This document shows positions 53,277 to 63,635 of a stretch of 64,000 nt of DNA, piece by piece (the stretch's first letter is position 1; each line of letters begins with the position of its first letter). Source of the DNA: Chloroflexi bacterium 44-23 (GTDB lineage: Bacteria; Chloroflexota; Anaerolineae; Anaerolineales; Anaerolineaceae). The notes below the pieces were generated by a model. The model ran no database searches and was not told the DNA's origin. It was given only the letters and a program-made list of their open reading frames with translations. The stretch is taken from the NCBI GenBank assembly GCA_001899005.1, contig MKUW01000027.1, positions 62,001-126,000 on the forward strand, given 5' to 3'. A program made the position numbers and the translations under genes.

Positions 53277-54731
53277 TTAAGAACCATCCCCCATCTCCCA
53301 TTCATCCATAAATTGGTGGACGGGCATCTGCTCTAACCGCTCTCGATCCTCGCATAATGCCACGATCGTCTCAACCTGTGTGGTTGGGAAGTGTTGTTCA
53401 ACACCTGTACGGAATTTATCCATCAGCAATGGAATTCCTTCTTCACGGCGGCGAGGATGCCCAATGGGGTATTCAACCAGTATTTTTTCGGTGGATGAAC
53501 CATCCTTAAAGAAGATCTGCAAAGCTGTCGGAATCGAGCGTTTTTCGGGATCGAGATAATCGCGAGTGAATTGTGGATCTTCCACAACCTCCATTTTCTC
53601 ACGCAGTTCATCAATCTGGGGGTTGCTGGCTATCTCATCCTCGTAATGTGCGGCCGTTAGGTTACCATAGATTAACCCAATCGCTGTCATGTACTGCAGA
53701 CAATGGTCACGATCAGCGGGATTGTAAAGGGGGCCTTGTTTGCTAATAATACGAACAGCAGATTCGTCGCAGGTAATTACAATCCGCTCAATTTGGTCCA
53801 AGCGCTCTTTTACCAGAGGATGCAGAATAAAAGCAGCCTCAACCGCGGTTTGGGCATGGAATTCAGCCGGGAAAGATACCTTGAAAAGTATGTTTTCCAT
53901 AACATAAGAACCGAATTCGCGCTGAAAACGGAAAGGTTTTCCTTTAAATAAAACATCATAAAAGCCCCAAACAGGAGCGGTTAATGCCGAGGGGTAACCC
54001 ATTTCACCTTGCAAGGCCATCAATGCCAGGCGAACCCCGCGACTGGTGGCATCACCGGCTGCCCAAGATTTACGCGATCCGGTGTTCGGAGCGTGCCTGT
54101 ATGTGCGTAAGGCCTGGCCATCTATGAATGCATTCGATAATGCATTGATTACCTGATCATGAGTACCACCCAACAGGGCTGTCACAACAGCGGTAGTCGC
54201 AACTTTCACCAGGATGACATGATCCAACCCTACACGATTAAAGCTATTTTCCAAAGCGAGCACCCCTTGAATTTCATGGGCCTTAATCATAGCGGTCAAG
54301 AGCCTGCGCATGCGGATTGGTTCGCGTCCATGCCAGGCTTCAATACGTGAGATCCAATCTGCTACCGCCAGGATGCCGCCCAGGTTATCGGAAGGATGAC
54401 CCCACTCAGCAGCCAGGAACGTATCGTTATAATCCAACCAACGAATAATGGTCCCGATATTAAATGCAGCTTGAACCGGGTCGAGTACAAAATTTGTTCC
54501 TGGGACACGTGCTCCGTTTGGCACGATCGTGCCGGGTACAATTGGCCCAAGCAATTTGGTGCAGGCCGGGAAAGCTAAAGCCCTTAAACCTACACCAAGC
54601 GAATCCAATAAATCATAATAAGCGGTTTGATACGCCAGACTACTTTCAACTTCATAATTGAGAACGTATTGAGCTATTTTTTCAAGAACCTCATCCGGCG
54701 TTGGTCGTTGGTTGTTATCTGCAGAAGTCAT
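53277..54731 (-). CDS. prpD: MmgE/PrpD-family 2-methylcitrate dehydratase
   Basis: 484 residues from the ATG at 54731, seven bases after the prpC stop (AAGG upstream). Family features include [29 protein letters not shown] (conserved catalytic region, around residues 83-112), [22 protein letters not shown] and [10 protein letters not shown]. It dehydrates 2-methylcitrate to 2-methyl-cis-aconitate. Third gene of the prpBCD operon. Confidence 0.92.
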   Translation of the reverse strand: MTSADNNQRPTPDEVLEKIAQYVLNYEVESSLAYQTAYYDLLDSLGVGLRALAFPACTKLLGPIVPGTIVPNGARVPGTNFVLDPVQAAFNIGTIIRWLDYNDTFLAAEWGHPSDNLGGILAVADWISRIEAWHGREPIRMRRLLTAMIKAHEIQGVLALENSFNRVGLDHVILVKVATTAVVTALLGGTHDQVINALSNAFIDGQALRTYRHAPNTGSRKSWAAGDATSRGVRLALMALQGEMGYPSALTAPVWGFYDVLFKGKPFRFQREFGSYVMENILFKVSFPAEFHAQTAVEAAFILHPLVKERLDQIERIVITCDESAVRIISKQGPLYNPADRDHCLQYMTAIGLIYGNLTAAHYEDEIASNPQIDELREKMEVVEDPQFTRDYLDPEKRSIPTALQIFFKDGSSTEKILVEYPIGHPRRREEGIPLLMDKFRTGVEQHFPTTQVETIVALCEDRERLEQMPVHQFMDEWEMGDGS

Positions 54732-54738
54732 TTTTGCC

Positions 54739-55896
54739 TTATCCGCGAACATCAAGTGATGGAAAATCACGTGGCTCCGGACCATCATATTCAGCCGACG
54801 GGCGGATGATCTTACCGGTTTGGCGCTGTTCGATAATATGCGCTGCCCAACCGGCGGTACGAGACATCGCGAATAGCGGAGTAAACATGAAAGTTGGCAC
54901 TCCGATCATGTGATAGGTGACTGCACTGTACCAATCCAGGTTAGGGAATAGATGTTTTTCTTCCCACATCACATCTTCGATGATTTCGGCTATATCACAA
55001 AGAGTCTCATCGCCAAAATCCTTGCATAATGAGCAAGAGAGGCCTTTCAGAATCTTGGCGCGTGGATCAGAAATGGTATAGACCGGGTGACCAAACCCTA
55101 GGATGATGCCTTTATTTAACAGAATCTTATGGATATCTTTGCTGGCTTCCTCGGCAGACTTATAGCGTTCGATCACTTCCATGGCACCTTCATTGGCACC
55201 ACCGTGCTTGGGCCCCTTCAACGCTCCAATCGCTCCGATGATGGCTGAATAAAAATCAGTCCCGGTGCCGGTTATGACTCGACTGGTAAATGTAGAGGCG
55301 TTGAACTCGTGCTCTGCATAAAGAATTGAGGTGATGTCCAGCGCACGGGCATGTTCTTTACTCGGCTTGCGCCCATGCAGCAAATGCAAAAAATGGGCTG
55401 CAATCGAATCGTCATCAGTTTCTACTTCGATGCGGCGGCCATGATGCGCATACTGATACCAATAAATCAGCATTGAAGGTGTGATTGCCAGAAGAAGGTC
55501 TGCAATGTGGCGTGCACCTTCAACTGTTTGGCCTTCCCGCTCGGGCAGTACTGACCCAAGCATCGAGATGCCGGTACGTAAAACATCCATAGGATGAGTT
55601 GCTGCTGGAATCTGTTCCAGTACGGATTTTACCGGCGCCGGTAAACCGCGCAGGTTTTTCAAACGCAGTTTATAGCGGTTTAATTCGTTTCGGACCGGCA
55701 GTTCACCGTGTACTAATAAGTACGCGACCTCTTCAAAGGTGGATCGTTCTGCCAGGTCGTTAATATCATAGCCTCGATAATGCAGATCGTGTCCCAGGGT
55801 ACCTACTGTACAAATTTCGGTTGTCCCCACCGGTATTCCGGAAAGCTGTACCATTTTCTTCTTTTTTGTCGTCTTGGTTGCCACCTGCTCAGTCAT
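54739..55896 (-). CDS. prpC: 2-Methylcitrate synthase / citrate synthase
   Basis: 385 residues of the citrate synthase family: [34 protein letters not shown] (catalytic His), [14 protein letters not shown] (His) and the C-terminal Asp/Arg region ([18 protein letters not shown]). It condenses propionyl-CoA (or acetyl-CoA) with oxaloacetate. Context between prpB and prpD favours methylcitrate synthase. One base overlaps prpB. Confidence 0.92.
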   Translation of the reverse strand: MTEQVATKTTKKKKMVQLSGIPVGTTEICTVGTLGHDLHYRGYDINDLAERSTFEEVAYLLVHGELPVRNELNRYKLRLKNLRGLPAPVKSVLEQIPAATHPMDVLRTGISMLGSVLPEREGQTVEGARHIADLLLAITPSMLIYWYQYAHHGRRIEVETDDDSIAAHFLHLLHGRKPSKEHARALDITSILYAEHEFNASTFTSRVITGTGTDFYSAIIGAIGALKGPKHGGANEGAMEVIERYKSAEEASKDIHKILLNKGIILGFGHPVYTISDPRAKILKGLSCSLCKDFGDETLCDIAEIIEDVMWEEKHLFPNLDWYSAVTYHMIGVPTFMFTPLFAMSRTAGWAAHIIEQRQTGKIIRPSAEYDGPEPRDFPSLDVRG

Positions 55897-56777
55897 TACG
55901 ATTGGTCCCTTTCGAATAATTGATCTAATTTTTGCTCATACTGATAATAACCTAATATTTCATACAACTCAGCCCTGGTTTGCATGGATGGCAGACTGGC
56001 CTTTTGCGTCCCCTCCTGGCGCAGTGTCTCATAAGCTTTGAGCGCAGCAGCGCTCATTGCCCGAAATGCACTCAACGGATATAACACCAAATCCACTCCA
56101 GCACCGGCCAGTTCATCAACTGTGAAAAGCGGGGTTTGCCCGAATTCCGTAATATTCGCCAAAATTGGAATGCCGGCCGCTTGACGAAAGCGGATATACG
56201 TGTCAAGATCTGCGACGGCTTCGGCAAAAATCACATCCGCACCGGCATCCGCATATGCGGTCGCACGTTCCAGAGCTAAGTCGAGACCTTCTCCAGCCAA
56301 GGCATCGGTGCGCGCCATGATCATGAAGGAAAAATCACTGCGAGCATCCACGGTTGCTTTGATTCGATCTACCATCTCTGCTCGGGAAACAATAGCCTTG
56401 CCAGGCCGGTGACCGCAACGTTTGGCCTGCACCTGGTCTTCAATGTGCAATCCCGCCGCGCCATATTTGATCAGCGCTTTAACTGTGCGGGCGATGTTAA
56501 ACGCCGAACCAAAGCCGGTATCCACATCAACTAACAATGGAAGTTCACAGGCATCCGTAATTCGGCGCACATCGATCAGAACATCTTCCAGCGAGGTGAT
56601 TCCAAGGTCGGGAACCCCCAACGAAGCAGCCGCCACACCTCCCCCGGAAAGATAGATTGCCCGAAAGCCAGCCTGTGCAGCCAAAAGCGCGGCATACGCA
56701 TTAATTACACCCACAATTTGCAATGGCTTTTCCAATTCCATTGCAGTCCGCAGGCGATTTCCCGCTTCACTTTTCAT
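55896..56777 (-). CDS. prpB: Methylisocitrate lyase
   Basis: 293 residues, isocitrate lyase/PEP mutase fold. The signature KRCGHRPGK (catalytic Cys) and DVDTGFG are intact; [11 protein letters not shown] is family-typical. It splits 2-methylisocitrate to pyruvate and succinate. First gene of the operon; ribosome-binding site CGAGGG. Aconitase and propionyl-CoA synthetase genes are not in the window. Confidence 0.93.
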   Translation of the reverse strand: MKSEAGNRLRTAMELEKPLQIVGVINAYAALLAAQAGFRAIYLSGGGVAAASLGVPDLGITSLEDVLIDVRRITDACELPLLVDVDTGFGSAFNIARTVKALIKYGAAGLHIEDQVQAKRCGHRPGKAIVSRAEMVDRIKATVDARSDFSFMIMARTDALAGEGLDLALERATAYADAGADVIFAEAVADLDTYIRFRQAAGIPILANITEFGQTPLFTVDELAGAGVDLVLYPLSAFRAMSAAALKAYETLRQEGTQKASLPSMQTRAELYEILGYYQYEQKLDQLFERDQS

Positions 56778-56819
56778 TGCAATTTTCCCTCGATAAACAA
56801 TTGATTTTCAACGATCTAC

Positions 56820-56832
56820 CATGTTGAACATG
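56820..56832. promoter_or_regulatory. Palindrome in the prpB leader, possible operator
   Basis: CATGTT-G-AACATG is a perfect inverted repeat about 30 bases after the predicted transcription start. A regulator could bind there to block transcription; no regulator gene lies nearby. Confidence 0.4.
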
Positions 56833-56868
56833 ATAACAGCAAGAATGCTACGGGTAAGTACTACAGAT

Positions 56869-56897
56869 AATATATCTTTTCACTTGGACAAAGTCAA
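56869..56897 (-). promoter_or_regulatory. prpBp: Promoter of prpBCD
   Basis: TTGACT (56892-56897) and TATATT (56869-56874) are exactly 17 bases apart on the minus strand, each one base from consensus. The start would be near 56862, about 85 bases before prpB. Confidence 0.7.
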
Positions 56898-57147
56898 CCA
56901 ATTATATAATATTTAGGATGAGTATAAGATTAGAAAGAGGGTACAGTGGATTAAGATTGATGGTCTTGCGAAGTTATAAAGTAATGTAGCTTGATAAATC
57001 GAGACCAGGGCTGATTAAATATTCTCTAAGGTGATTAATCAATCCATTTTTTGTTCATAAGGTTGATCCATCGCTTCACGCGACAGGTATTAGCCTCGAC
57101 CATATCCTTCTATCTAATCGGTTTCAAAGCAAAATTGGAGGTGAGGT

Positions 57148-57672
57148 TCAGCTGCTTCCTTCCCTCTTTGCCCAGTTCTTGATTTGGCCGGAGATCGCTT
57201 TATATAACGGGCAGCGATCGTATACTGAAAGAAAAAGGAAGACTACCCCTACTGCCAGCATCCAGTAAGCAGGCCCACTAACTGCACCGAGGTAAAAGAA
57301 AAAGAGAGCGGGAATGATTCGCAGCAAGCGCTCAACCAGACTCAGGTGGCGCGAGAAAGCCTTACTCTCTTGCGTCGATGCGAAAAAAGCCATCACATTC
57401 GCCAAAGTCATAGCCCCGGTTATACGAGCGACCTCTCGGCCATGGTTATATCCAATCATGGTCGGAATGCCGCGGATACCCAGCGCACTTAACAGTTCGG
57501 CGCTCTCGTCCGCATTGATTTTGAGCAATTCCACTTTGCCTTTATATTCGTTTTCGGCTTTTGCCAGGTGCGGCGCCATCATTTTGCATGGTCCACACCA
57601 GGGAGCCCAAAATTCAGCAACAAAAGGACCTTTGTTGTTTTTAACCTTTGTCTCAAAGGCACTGCGTTTCAT
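57148..57672 (-). CDS. Thioredoxin domain fused to DUF2892 membrane segment
   Basis: 174 residues. Residues 1-100 form a thioredoxin with active site FWAPWCGPCKMM. Residues 115-165 contain two helices and end YDRCPLYKAI, matching the DUF2892 (YgaP membrane part) pattern. A membrane-bound thiol exchange role is likely. ATG at 57672 has GGGAG nine bases upstream; a TTG at 57687 is the only earlier option. Confidence 0.88.
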   Translation of the reverse strand: MKRSAFETKVKNNKGPFVAEFWAPWCGPCKMMAPHLAKAENEYKGKVELLKINADESAELLSALGIRGIPTMIGYNHGREVARITGAMTLANVMAFFASTQESKAFSRHLSLVERLLRIIPALFFFYLGAVSGPAYWMLAVGVVFLFLSVYDRCPLYKAISGQIKNWAKREGSS

Positions 57673-57731
57673 ATCTTTATCTCCCAATCATGTCTGTAAT
57701 ATCTACGTTAGATGCGAAATCCCCTCAAAAG

Positions 57732-59579
57732 TTACAACGGCAGTCCTTCAATCTGCATGATCTTTAGGGCATTGGTACTGGGTGATGGACCCGGACGGAG
57801 TTTATAATCAAATGTCATTTTACCGTCGACTACATCATCGCGGAAATGATAGTTTTTAATGCGTGGATTATTTTGCGCCAGCAATGTCAACGCAAGATCA
57901 TGAGTAGAAATAACACCACTGCCATGCAAACCTGCCAGCGTACGAATAAATGCCTGACTGCCGGTGCGACGTTCTTCATTGTTCGTGCCACGGAAGATCT
58001 CATCAATCAGGTAAAAGACAGGAATAGGGTTGTCTGTTTGCAAAAGATCGAGCAGCCTTTTCAAACGGCGTACCTCAGCATAAAAATAGGAAAAGCCATC
58101 ACTGAGCGAATCAAGCACCTGAATGGAAGTATACAGACGTAACAGGCCAAGCTGCATGTCGTTGGCGTTGACCGGTGCTCCAACAAAAGACAAAACCATA
58201 TTGATCCCAATCGTGCGCAGGAAAGTACTTTTTCCGGACATGTTCGAGCCGCTGATTAATGCGATTTCGCCTGTCTCCTGAATGCTGAAATCATTGCAAA
58301 CTTTGGTCGCCTCATTCAATAGTGGATGACCCAGGTCGCTGCAAGTAAGCAATGGCTGCCGACCTTGATCCTGAATTGGGATCAAATGTGGAAAGGTATA
58401 ATGCGGATGGATATAAGTGAACTCCGCCAATGAAAGCAAGCCGTCCATGCAATACCAGGTCTCAAGCCACCCGGGTAGATTGTCGTTAAGGCTTTGCTTA
58501 TACTGATCCAATAAGCGCGCAAACCAGAGATCCCAGGGGATTACAAGATTAATCAGCAGCCACAAGATCTGGTTATTCTGAAGGCTGGCTGCTGATGTCA
58601 GACGTACAATTTTCCGAAGAAATTTTGAGGGTGATAGAGAGGCTTTTTCCATCCCCTGGAATCCTGCCGCCAGTTCAGGAAGGCTGCTATGGGATGGGAA
58701 GGGATACTTCTCAATCAGATGAAAAATTGGGCGGATTTGTTCAAGTGATTTGCTGAGGGTGTAGGCGTCATGAAAAAGATCTTTAAAGGACTGATGTTTG
58801 GCGAGATAGATGGCAGCGTAAGCAAGCAGACCGAACTGCCAGTAGGGCGGCAGTACTCCGGTTAAATTGAGAACCAGCAAAATTATGTTAATCAGAGCCA
58901 GCGAGCTGAGACCAATCAACCAGCGATTAAGATTGGATTCGGCTGGGTTGGCTGTCAGCCAGGAAAGCAGCGGCTTTTCATCCCAGCGTTTGAAGGGTGC
59001 GTTTGTCTGCTGGTAGGATGTAAAATACGTACGCCGCAAGCCAGGCAAGCCTGCCAGTTCCCGGATCCATTGCTGACGTTGCTCAATTTTCCCCCGATCC
59101 AATTGCGGCCATAAGAGCCAGGCTTGCAGTTGCCGCTGTCCCCCCAAGCTGATGGTCTCGTCAAGCAGATGCAGCAAAGATCGGGAACCGACCAGGTCGA
59201 GATCACGAGCAAAGGGGTGGTCTTCCTGATCACCTGGCATTTCGGGGACGGGGATGCTATTCCATTCGAGCTTCATGCGCGCGGTTTGACCGGCGATATA
59301 ATTCGCAGTCGATTGATAGCGCAAGCGCTGATCATCCAGGCGGCGGTGAAAGAAAACCACCACCAAAAAAGCCAACAGAAATAAAAGGAAGGCAGCCAGC
59401 CACCACAATCCCGGCAGAAAGAAACGTGCCATCAAAGCAAAAAACCAGGCACTTGAAAAAGTTATCAGGCGATACCAGAAGAAGCGCTGGTCAAGTTGAG
59501 ACAAATGGATGGCGGTTAGCTCCAACCAATTTTGTTGGCGTTCAATTCGCAACAGGCGGGTCTTTTTGCGTTCAACCAT
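57732..59579 (-). CDS. Membrane-anchored MutS-like ATPase
   Basis: 615 residues. Two N-terminal helices (about 35-80), further hydrophobic segments near 220-255, a helical MutS core region and a C-terminal MutS ATPase domain: Walker A GSNMSGKSTF, Walker B YLIDEIFRGTN, and STHDLALT. It lacks the mismatch-binding N-terminal domains of MutS, and no Smr domain is present. Family members with this layout are common but uncharacterised; a mismatch-repair role should not be assumed. Confidence 0.85.
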   Translation of the reverse strand: MVERKKTRLLRIERQQNWLELTAIHLSQLDQRFFWYRLITFSSAWFFALMARFFLPGLWWLAAFLLFLLAFLVVVFFHRRLDDQRLRYQSTANYIAGQTARMKLEWNSIPVPEMPGDQEDHPFARDLDLVGSRSLLHLLDETISLGGQRQLQAWLLWPQLDRGKIEQRQQWIRELAGLPGLRRTYFTSYQQTNAPFKRWDEKPLLSWLTANPAESNLNRWLIGLSSLALINIILLVLNLTGVLPPYWQFGLLAYAAIYLAKHQSFKDLFHDAYTLSKSLEQIRPIFHLIEKYPFPSHSSLPELAAGFQGMEKASLSPSKFLRKIVRLTSAASLQNNQILWLLINLVIPWDLWFARLLDQYKQSLNDNLPGWLETWYCMDGLLSLAEFTYIHPHYTFPHLIPIQDQGRQPLLTCSDLGHPLLNEATKVCNDFSIQETGEIALISGSNMSGKSTFLRTIGINMVLSFVGAPVNANDMQLGLLRLYTSIQVLDSLSDGFSYFYAEVRRLKRLLDLLQTDNPIPVFYLIDEIFRGTNNEERRTGSQAFIRTLAGLHGSGVISTHDLALTLLAQNNPRIKNYHFRDDVVDGKMTFDYKLRPGPSPSTNALKIMQIEGLPL

Positions 59580-59701
59580 AAATTTATTGTACCTTGAAAT
59601 AGCAGGTGAGGGATGACTGGGGAGAATCCAGTATAATGTTTTTATTTATCAGGAAAAAAATAAGGCTGAAAACCGCACAATTGATAAAAGGATCATAGAA
59701 T

Positions 59702-60175
59702 ATGAACTTAAGCCCGCAAGCTCAAATCGTCCAAAAAGCACTGTCAGCCCATGGCCTGGATTTGAAAGTGCTGGAATTGCCTGCCTCCACACGGACAGCT
59801 CAGGAAGCTGCTCTGGCAATCGGTTGTCAGGTGGCACAAATTGTCAAATCACTAATATTTCGTGGGCGTCAAAGCGGCCTGCCCTTTTACATTGCAGTCT
59901 CAGGTGTCAACCGCGTCAATGAAGCACAAATGGAAAAACTACTGGGTGAACCAATTGAAAAAGCAACCCCCGAATTTGTCCGCCAGCAAACTGGATTCTC
60001 TATCGGTGGTGTGCCCCCAGTTGGACACAGCCAGCCGATGGCAACACAAATCGATCAGGATCTGTTCCAGTGGGACGTCATCTGGGCAGCTGCCGGAACT
60101 CCCAATGCGGTATTTCAGTTGACTCCAGCGGATTTGATGACAATTACAAGAGGAAGGGTTATTTCGGTTACATGA
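59702..60175 (+). CDS. YbaK/ProX-type aminoacyl-tRNA deacylase
   Basis: 157 residues, full length for the YbaK family: EAALAIGCQVAQIVKSLIF (Lys conserved), VSGVNRVN, FSIGGVPPVGH and AAGTPNAVFQL. These proteins remove wrong amino acids from tRNA (for example Cys- or Ala-tRNA-Pro). ATG start; AAAAGGA lies upstream. Divergent from the MutS-like gene. Confidence 0.93.
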   Translation: MNLSPQAQIVQKALSAHGLDLKVLELPASTRTAQEAALAIGCQVAQIVKSLIFRGRQSGLPFYIAVSGVNRVNEAQMEKLLGEPIEKATPEFVRQQTGFSIGGVPPVGHSQPMATQIDQDLFQWDVIWAAAGTPNAVFQLTPADLMTITRGRVISVT

Positions 60176-60362
60176 GTTACGGGCAGCGTCTGCGCACGCA
60201 TTCATAATATTGGACTGCATTTCACGATTACCTTCCTGAGTTGAAAATTCCTATTATAAGACCCGCTTCGGAATGGCATTCCGGTAAAAATCCATAAAAC
60301 GAGAAACTGAGCTTGTCCACTTAATGAGACAATCGAATTTTGATACTTAAATTGAAGCCACT

Positions 60363-60450
60363 GGCAACTGATCGATAACTGTCATTGCGAAATTCGGCTA
60401 TACCGCCGAAGGGCGGTATTCGAGGATGAAATAACATTACCAAATGCAGG
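60363..60450. repeat. Dispersed hairpin element, family C copy 2
   Basis: Reverse complement of the element at 17946-18033 with the same stem (TACCGCC-GAAG-GGCGGTA on this strand, one flank base differing). Confidence 0.85.
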
Positions 60451-60813
60451 GCAAGACGTAGGGTGTGGTTGTATTGTGCCACATCTTTGCGGTATCAATA
60501 ATTGGCGCATGGGCGAAGCAATCCTGTCCCATTTGGTAGAGATTGCTTCGCTGCGGTCGCAATGACAACCGAATAAGCAATGGTCTGTAAGAAGGGGGCA
60601 TGCTTGAATGTGTTGTCGGTGAAAAATAGCCTTGTAAATTCAGAACGATCCTGGAAAAATCACCTCCGCTCATCCGCAGATCATTTTGCCTGGCCCGCAA
60701 TGGCGCGACCAGCTTTTGACACATCCGAACCCCTGTCACCTTTTCTCCCTCATTTTTTACTGAGCGCCCCATCTCAAGTGAAGCACAAGAGTCATCGGTT
60801 TCTCTACCTACCC

Positions 60814-60842
60814 TTGATTTTATGTCTTTCTTACCCTACAAT
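60814..60842 (+). promoter_or_regulatory. Promoter of moaA
   Basis: TTGATT (60814-60819) and TACAAT (60837-60842) are 17 bases apart; transcription would start about 28 bases before the ATG. It lies within the longer in-frame ORF and so supports the shorter start. Confidence 0.65.
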
Positions 60843-60876
60843 AAATATCCTATTCGTCTTTTTATTAGAGGTAGAT

Positions 60877-61857
60877 ATGGCTAACGACCGTTTTGGACGA
60901 TTCATTCATTATTTACGCATCAGCCTCACAGATCATTGCAACCTGCGCTGTGTGTATTGCATGCCGGAGGATATGACCTTCCGGCCCAGAGCAGAGTTGA
61001 TGCAAGATGATGAGATTTTGCTCTTCACCCGATTGTTTTCCGATCTTGGTTTCGATAAATTTCGACTGACCGGCGGCGAACCAACTGTACGCGCCGGTAT
61101 TGTTAACTTAATCAGTGGAATTACCGCCACCGCCGGCGTCAAGTCACTTTCAATGACAACCAACGGTGTCCTGCTGGAACGACTGGCACAACCACTCAAG
61201 CAAGCCGGGTTACAACGCGTCAATATCAGCCTGGATACGCTCGATCCACAGCGCTTTGAACGATTGACCCGCTGGGGGAAATTAGAGCAGGTCATGGCTG
61301 GTATTCATGCAGCCGAAGCTGCCGGATTAGCCCCGATAAAAATCAACGTGGTGGTGGTACGAGGTTATAATGACCAGGATGTCGGTGAAATGGCCCGTCT
61401 GACTTACCAGCATAACTGGCAGGTGCGCTTTATTGAGATGATGCCGTTTGCCGGCCAAACCAATTTTCAGAAACAGCAGGTTGTCAGTGATGCTGAGATT
61501 CTGGAGCGCATCGCAAAAGACCTGGGAGAGCCCGCCATTCTCAATCATGGCGTTCTGGATGGAGAAGCCCGTATTTACCGCCTGCCTGGTGCGGTTGGCA
61601 ACCTGGGCTTTATCTCATCCGTCACCCACCCCTTCTGCGCCGCGTGTACACGTGCACGTCTGACTTCGGATGGAAAGCTGCGGTTATGTCTCTTGAAGGA
61701 AAAAGAAGTTGACCTGCTGACACCTTTGCGTGCGGGTTCCTCTTTAGAGGAACTGCGTCAGCTCATTTTGGATGGCATCTGGAATAAGCCCTGGGGACAT
61801 GACCTGGCCAAAGGTGATGTCGCCCTCAACCGAACGATGAGTGAAATCGGCGGATAA
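60877..61857 (+). CDS. moaA: GTP 3',8-cyclase MoaA
   Basis: 326 residues, normal length. The radical-SAM cluster is CNLRCVYC near residue 24, with RLTGGEPTVR and the C-terminal 4Fe-4S ligands CAACTRARLTSDGKLRLCL. The usual C-terminal GG tail is present (SEIGG). It carries out the first step of molybdenum cofactor synthesis. The ATG at 60877 follows AGAGGTAG. No other mo- genes are in the window. Confidence 0.95.
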   Translation: MANDRFGRFIHYLRISLTDHCNLRCVYCMPEDMTFRPRAELMQDDEILLFTRLFSDLGFDKFRLTGGEPTVRAGIVNLISGITATAGVKSLSMTTNGVLLERLAQPLKQAGLQRVNISLDTLDPQRFERLTRWGKLEQVMAGIHAAEAAGLAPIKINVVVVRGYNDQDVGEMARLTYQHNWQVRFIEMMPFAGQTNFQKQQVVSDAEILERIAKDLGEPAILNHGVLDGEARIYRLPGAVGNLGFISSVTHPFCAACTRARLTSDGKLRLCLLKEKEVDLLTPLRAGSSLEELRQLILDGIWNKPWGHDLAKGDVALNRTMSEIGG

Positions 61858-62188
61858 TGGGGATATGGATCGGAAATTAAACTCCGTTTCCAATATTCAA
61901 GTAATTTATCTGATCGGCTTTCAGCCCCCAATTAAACTATCTTCGTAGGGGCACAGCCGCTTTGCGTGTCTTCGGCAGCTGTGCTCCTACCTATGTTGTT
62001 GATATATACTGAAGGCGAATAATTGCATCTTTGCAATACCAATGGGTAGATTGAATACGTGTATTGTCGATTGAAATTTTTTCACCAGTTATCTCTCAAA
62101 GTAAACCATCTCCGTTTTGATGCTGCGAAGCAAAATAATGCATCTAAGGTATAAATAGATACACAATTTCCAGGCCTTTATGAAGAAT
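61858..62188. other. Intergenic region between moaA and the glycosyltransferase
   Basis: 331 bases without a supported gene; a family D hairpin (61945-61990) may end moaA transcription although no T-tract follows. Confidence 0.6.
61945..61990. repeat. Hairpin element, family D copy 2
   Basis: GTAGGGGCACAGC (61945-61957) and GCTGTGCTCCTAC (61978-61990) pair with one mismatch. The interior, read as reverse complement (TGCCGAAGACACGCAAAGCG), matches the interior of the copy at 44378. Confidence 0.7.
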
Positions 62189-63634
62189 TCAGTGAAGATT
62201 TCTCAGGAGGCTAAGCAATCCATTTGCCTGACCATTCGAAATATTAACGTGTTTAAGCAGGGTTAAGAACTGTTTGATTTCAGCAATAACCACTGGATTG
62301 ATCAGCTCCACTTTATCGAGCGGGGCAGCCACCACTGGATGATTGCGCATCACCAATGAAATAATCAAGATGATTAGCAAGGCTGCCCATTGCGCTGCAC
62401 CCAACATCCAGCCTGAGTTGACAACCCATCTGGGCAATGGATATAACCAGGGACGCGGTTGCGGCAAAGGTTGTGAGAGAAGATTTTGATATAGGGATAC
62501 GTAGCTTTCAACTGCATGTGTGAGTGTATGTGGTTCAGCCTTGCTGATGCTTCTGGCTGCCATCAGCGGCCAAAGCTGTTGCTGACCAATCATCAGATCA
62601 ATTTTTCCGGCCAGGTCAACCGCATCACCCGGGGCAAATAAATAGCCATTCCAACCATCCTGGACCAGCTCGGGCAATGCCATCGCATTGGCTGCAATGA
62701 CCGGTTTGCCCGCAGCAATGGCCTCAAGGGTGGCAATAGAAAGCGATTCGCTGTCGCCAGGCATCACGAAAACATCGCTGGCAGCTAATAGTTCACCAAT
62801 TTTGGCACGTTCAACGCGGCCTAAAAAGATTACGCGTTCTTGCATCCGATATTTCAGTACCAGCTCCTGCAAGGATTCCTGACTGGCACCGCTGCCTGCC
62901 AGAAGCAAGTATGCACTTTTATTTTTGATTCGCGCAAAGGCCTCAATTAAGACATCTACCCTTTTCTCCGGGTCTAATCGGCCTACATAGAGAAAGGACT
63001 GCCTGTTGGCAGAATTAATGGTCGCTAATCCTGGATAGCTGTGGGCAGGAACCTGATCACTGCGTTTGTCGATCCATACTCCGCACGAAACTGGAATCGA
63101 TGGATGGCGAATTCCATGCGCATTCAGCATGCGCATTGAGGCTTGAGAAGGGCTCACTACAACCGCCATACGATTGAGGTAGCCAATAAAGTATTGCCAA
63201 ATAATTGGGGCAATAATGCGCTGCACGAACCAGTTTTCGCCTGGCAGATACGGCGCCCAGATGGCCGGGCCAGGGTGATGCGTTGCAATTGTTGGAATGT
63301 GCAACTTACGCGCAGCCCAAAGCAGTATCTGGCTAATCGGCGCGGGATCTTGAAAGTGAACCAGCTGCGGTTGAAATTCGCGCAGAATCTGCATTGCTTG
63401 GCCAGGCAATGCAAATGCGAGTGCCAGGTCTTTATGAATGAAGCGTAAATCCAGCCCTTTAATTGCCTGTATTTCGATGCCGTTTTTTCTTTCGAATGCC
63501 GGTCGATCAATGGCCGGGACAATGACACGCACAAAATGGCCTCGAGCAGCCAGGCTTTCAGCCAGATGACTGCTGAAGACTGCCTGACCGTTCAAAGCCG
63601 GTGCAAAAGTGTGAGTAACAATCAGTATGCGCAT
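62189..63634 (-). CDS. Family 4 glycosyltransferase with C-terminal membrane helix
   Basis: 481 residues. GT4 features: N-terminal THTFAPALNGQAVFSSHLAE, the donor-binding half starting FLYVGRLDPEKRVDVLIEAF, and MPGDSESLSIATLEAIAAGKPVIA (EX7E type). A helix near residue 420 (AAQWAALLIILIISLVM) anchors it to the membrane. It resembles mannosyl/glucosyl-diacylglycerol transferases. The ATG at 63634 overlaps the upstream stop region. Confidence 0.88.
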   Translation of the reverse strand: MRILIVTHTFAPALNGQAVFSSHLAESLAARGHFVRVIVPAIDRPAFERKNGIEIQAIKGLDLRFIHKDLALAFALPGQAMQILREFQPQLVHFQDPAPISQILLWAARKLHIPTIATHHPGPAIWAPYLPGENWFVQRIIAPIIWQYFIGYLNRMAVVVSPSQASMRMLNAHGIRHPSIPVSCGVWIDKRSDQVPAHSYPGLATINSANRQSFLYVGRLDPEKRVDVLIEAFARIKNKSAYLLLAGSGASQESLQELVLKYRMQERVIFLGRVERAKIGELLAASDVFVMPGDSESLSIATLEAIAAGKPVIAANAMALPELVQDGWNGYLFAPGDAVDLAGKIDLMIGQQQLWPLMAARSISKAEPHTLTHAVESYVSLYQNLLSQPLPQPRPWLYPLPRWVVNSGWMLGAAQWAALLIILIISLVMRNHPVVAAPLDKVELINPVVIAEIKQFLTLLKHVNISNGQANGLLSLLRNLH

Positions 63635-63635
63635 T

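Larger units (their letters stand above)
56778..57147. other. Intergenic region carrying the prp promoter
   Basis: No gene is supported. It holds a strong minus-strand promoter (56869-56897) and an odd palindrome CATGTTGAACATG (56820-56832). Confidence 0.65.
60176..60876. other. Intergenic region before moaA
   Basis: 701 bases with a family C element (60363-60450) and a related GATTGCTTCGCTGCGGTCGC stretch near 60540. A moaA promoter lies at its right end. I find no supported gene; an in-frame extension of moaA to 60580 has no ribosome-binding site. Confidence 0.65.

Noticed and set aside
57732..60175. A DNA repair operon from MutS-like and YbaK genes
   Set aside because: The genes are divergent and YbaK is a tRNA editing enzyme; no common pathway is supported.
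60580..60876. 99-codon N-terminal extension of moaA
   Set aside because: MoaA homologues begin near the later ATG; the extension contains the predicted promoter and lacks a ribosome-binding site.
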